Below are positions 62,145 through 64,000 of a DNA stretch of 64,000 nucleotides, piece by piece. Each line of letters starts with the position of its first letter. Within the stretch, counting starts at the first letter, position 1. This stretch comes from Saprospiraceae bacterium (lineage in GTDB: Bacteria > Bacteroidota > Bacteroidia > Chitinophagales > Saprospiraceae). The position numbers were made by a program, and so were the translations under genes. The notes under the pieces were generated by a model, which did not search any database, was not told where the DNA came from, and saw nothing but the letters and a program-made list of their open reading frames with translations. The stretch is from the NCBI GenBank assembly GCA_020630955.1, contig JAHDIE010000006.1, forward strand, positions 12,502 through 76,501. The letters run 5' to 3'.

Positions 62145-64000
62145 TTATTGAATGTATAACCTTTTAACTCTTGGGGCGACTCTTGTTAGAATTTCATAAG
62201 GAATGGTCTCACATGCCTCTGAAAGTACCTCAATTGGGTGATTTTTACCAAAAATGAGTACCTCATCTCCCTCACTTATGCCCTCCAACTCTGAAATATC
62301 CAGCATGCAAAGATCCATACATATATTCCCAATCAAGGGTGCTTTCTGACCTTTCACCACCATTTTATATGATTTACTGCCTGCTAAACGCATTAAACCA
62401 TCAGCATATCCAATTCCAATTATCGCTATTCTTGCTGATTTTTCCAGTTTAAAATTGTTGCCGTAACCTACCGTTTCTCCTTCATTAACATCCTTAATTT
62501 GAACAATGTAGGACTTCAAACTATGAACTTTGGTCAGATGGTTATTCTTCTGATTCATTAAATCTAAGCCATACAAACCAAGACCAACCCTAACATAATC
62601 ATACTGATAATTAGGAAATCTTAACGCACCACTTGAATTCAAAACATGTCTTAATGGTTTGGTATAACTATTTACTGTCAGTTCTTTGTACCATCTAGAA
62701 AATAATGCTAACTGACTTTTTGAAAAATCATCATGAGCTAGATCGTCACTAGCCGCTAAATGAGAAAAAATTGCTTTTGTAATTATTTTTGAATGATTAA
62801 TGATTTTACTAACAAAAGAGAAATCATTTTCTTTAAAACCTAAACGATTCATTCCTGTATCCAACTTCAAATGTATTTTGATTTTTGAATCATTTCTTTC
62901 TACAAAAGATATCAATGCATTAGCCATTGATTTGTTAGAAAGTTCAATTTCAAAATCATATTCACTGACTAAATCTAAACTATCAGGATGTGGGTTAAAT
63001 ATGAGGATATCCTTCTTCACGCCCGCTTTTCTCATTTCAATAGCCTCTTCAATGATGGCTACTGCTAAAATATCGATAGACTTATTGTTAATGATAGCAC
63101 TTAAATGCTGGGTTCCACTCCCATAAGCAGAGGCTTTAAGTACCGCCATTAAGCCTGTTGATCGAGGAATATTATTTCTGAAATAATCAATATTTTCACT
63201 CAAGGCAAATAGGTCTATTTCTAAAATCGTCTTATTCCGTCTTGCGCTAATTCTTTTAGAAATGCTATCTAGAGTAAATCTTCTAGCACCCTTTACCAAA
63301 ATAATCTCATTCTGAAAAAGTGATAGGTCATACTTACTTAAGAAATCTGCTGCGGATTCATATCTTTCGTAGGCAATTACATCATTCTGTTTATCAATGA
63401 TTTCATGTAATTTCGTTCCTATAACAATTAACTTTTTCAGCGAAACCTGAGATAAAATTTTTACAATTTGCTGATATGCTCTGATACTTGCATTTTGATC
63501 ATCCAAATCACTAATTATGATGGATTTTTCTCGACCATTTGCATTATTGTACAGCTCTTTGACCCCAATCTTCAAGGATTCTATATCAAATGAATAACTA
63601 TCATCAAGTATTAAGCATTCATGCAGACCTTCTTTTAATTCCAACCGCATAGGAAGGTTATCAAGAGATAAAATACCAGCTTGTATTTCCTTTGTATCAA
63701 TACCAAGTTCTGTTAATGTGAGAATAACATGGATTATATTTTCCAGAGAAGCGTCATCGTTAAATGGTACCTTATATTGAGGAAAATTTTCACTGTTCTT
63801 CACTTCAATCAAAGCATGATCGGAGTGTTTATTTATAACAACCAAGTACTTGGCACTAGAATTTGAACTTGACCAAGTACTAAACGTTGATCCAACAAAT
63901 TTTTGAGAAAGTGTTTCAATTATTATTTTGTCATCTATATTCGCTATAATTTTTTCACTCTCGGTAAATAGCTTAAGTTTTTCAGAAAGTTTTTGTTTTT
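62145..64000 (-). CDS. Bifunctional MurF / alanine racemase fusion, 5' end beyond the window
   Basis: The frame is open from 62145 to the window edge with no credible start; the TTG at 63845 is internal, since about 50 more codons upstream read as MurF central domain ('KLKLFTESEKIIANIDDK'). The C-terminal MurF domain contains 'ILDDSYSFDIESLKIG'. Alanine racemase begins near 'KTILEIDLFALSENI' and has the PLP Lys in 'VLKASAYGSG', the catalytic Tyr region 'EGETVGYGNNFK', and 'GNICMDLCMLDIS'. The fused enzyme would make D-Ala and join D-Ala-D-Ala to the UDP-MurNAc-tripeptide. Such fusions are known in Bacteroidota. The MurF ATP site is outside the window. Confidence 0.93.
   Translation of the reverse strand, partial: KQKLSEKLKLFTESEKIIANIDDKIIIETLSQKFVGSTFSTWSSSNSSAKYLVVINKHSDHALIEVKNSENFPQYKVPFNDDASLENIIHVILTLTELGIDTKEIQAGILSLDNLPMRLELKEGLHECLILDDSYSFDIESLKIGVKELYNNANGREKSIIISDLDDQNASIRAYQQIVKILSQVSLKKLIVIGTKLHEIIDKQNDVIAYERYESAADFLSKYDLSLFQNEIILVKGARRFTLDSISKRISARRNKTILEIDLFALSENIDYFRNNIPRSTGLMAVLKASAYGSGTQHLSAIINNKSIDILAVAIIEEAIEMRKAGVKKDILIFNPHPDSLDLVSEYDFEIELSNKSMANALISFVERNDSKIKIHLKLDTGMNRLGFKENDFSFVSKIINHSKIITKAIFSHLAASDDLAHDDFSKSQLALFSRWYKELTVNSYTKPLRHVLNSSGALRFPNYQYDYVRVGLGLYGLDLMNQKNNHLTKVHSLKSYIVQIKDVNEGETVGYGNNFKLEKSARIAIIGIGYADGLMRLAGSKSYKMVVKGQKAPLIGNICMDLCMLDISELEGISEGDEVLIFGKNHPIEVLSEACETIPYEILTRVAPRVKRLYIQ

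Noticed and set aside
1-64000. Mobile elements, prophage, CRISPR array, toxin-antitoxin or restriction systems
   Set aside because: No transposase, integrase, Cas, phage structural or restriction gene and no regularly spaced direct repeats were found; the genes are mostly core metabolism, envelope and repair.

Overview
The window is a gene-dense stretch of an AT-rich chromosome of the phylum Bacteroidota. The evidence is: Bacteroidota-type promoters (TTG near -33, TAnnTTTG near -7) at several starts; no Shine-Dalgarno tracts; the type IX secretion / gliding lipoprotein SprE/PorW; proteins ending in a type IX 'YPNP' sorting domain; a TonB receptor with an N-terminal carboxypeptidase-regulatory-like domain; and a MurF-alanine racemase fusion. 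A saprospirian or cytophagian relative is a reasonable guess, but the sequence alone does not fix the class. I see no rRNA, tRNA, insertion sequence, phage gene or CRISPR array.

Layout. 1-4.8 kb: a minus-strand run of a TMTC-like membrane/TPR protein, DprA, a PhoA-type alkaline phosphatase lipoprotein, MsrA and the start of MsrB. 4.8-9 kb: a small outer-membrane-like protein, PBP1A and a PlsC-type acyltransferase. 9-12.2 kb: a three-gene operon (SDR reductase, alpha-oxoamine synthase, two-module VOC protein) that looks like long-chain-base (sphingolipid or sulfonolipid) synthesis. 12.3-18.2 kb: a CBS-pair protein, SprE/PorW, an M23 peptidase, a small HAD-type phosphatase and a TIGR01777 epimerase. 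18.3-22.4 kb: an oligopeptide ABC importer (binding protein and two permeases, no ATPases). 22.4-28.3 kb: two small secreted proteins and a tightly coupled ECF sigma / anti-sigma / DUF4097-like / twin outer-membrane protein operon. 28.5-32.1 kb: a Ctp protease, a TonB-C-like lipoprotein and a second S41 protease.

32.2-36.7 kb: an error-prone-type DnaE and fumarase. 36.8-42 kb: superoxide dismutase, two paralogous type IX cargo proteins and a TonB receptor. 42-51.2 kb: a DUF6428-like protein, DinB, a small membrane protein, MutL, two rhomboid proteases, an EEP-family hydrolase and PriA. 51.3-57.4 kb: UbiX, FolC, a 25-codon candidate membrane peptide, DUF2853, a methyltransferase, a MOSC protein and HtpG. 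57.4-57.9 kb: a gene-poor stretch ending in a strong plus-strand terminator, probably an uncharacterised RNA or very small gene. 57.9-64 kb: three consecutive SurA/parvulin-type periplasmic chaperones and the 3' part of murF-alr.

Themes. Much of the window serves the envelope: peptidoglycan (PBP1A, M23, MurF-Alr), outer-membrane protein folding (parvulins), envelope proteolysis (Ctp, S41, rhomboids), type IX secretion and its cargo, and long-chain lipids. A second theme is DNA repair and mutagenesis (DprA, DnaE2-like, DinB, MutL, PriA); dnaE2 and dinB share a half-site next to their promoters. The most unusual features are the five-repeat anti-sigma factor with its operon, an 18-bp-arm inverted repeat touching that operon's promoter, the shared dnaE2/dinB half-sites, and the orphan transcription unit near 57.8 kb.
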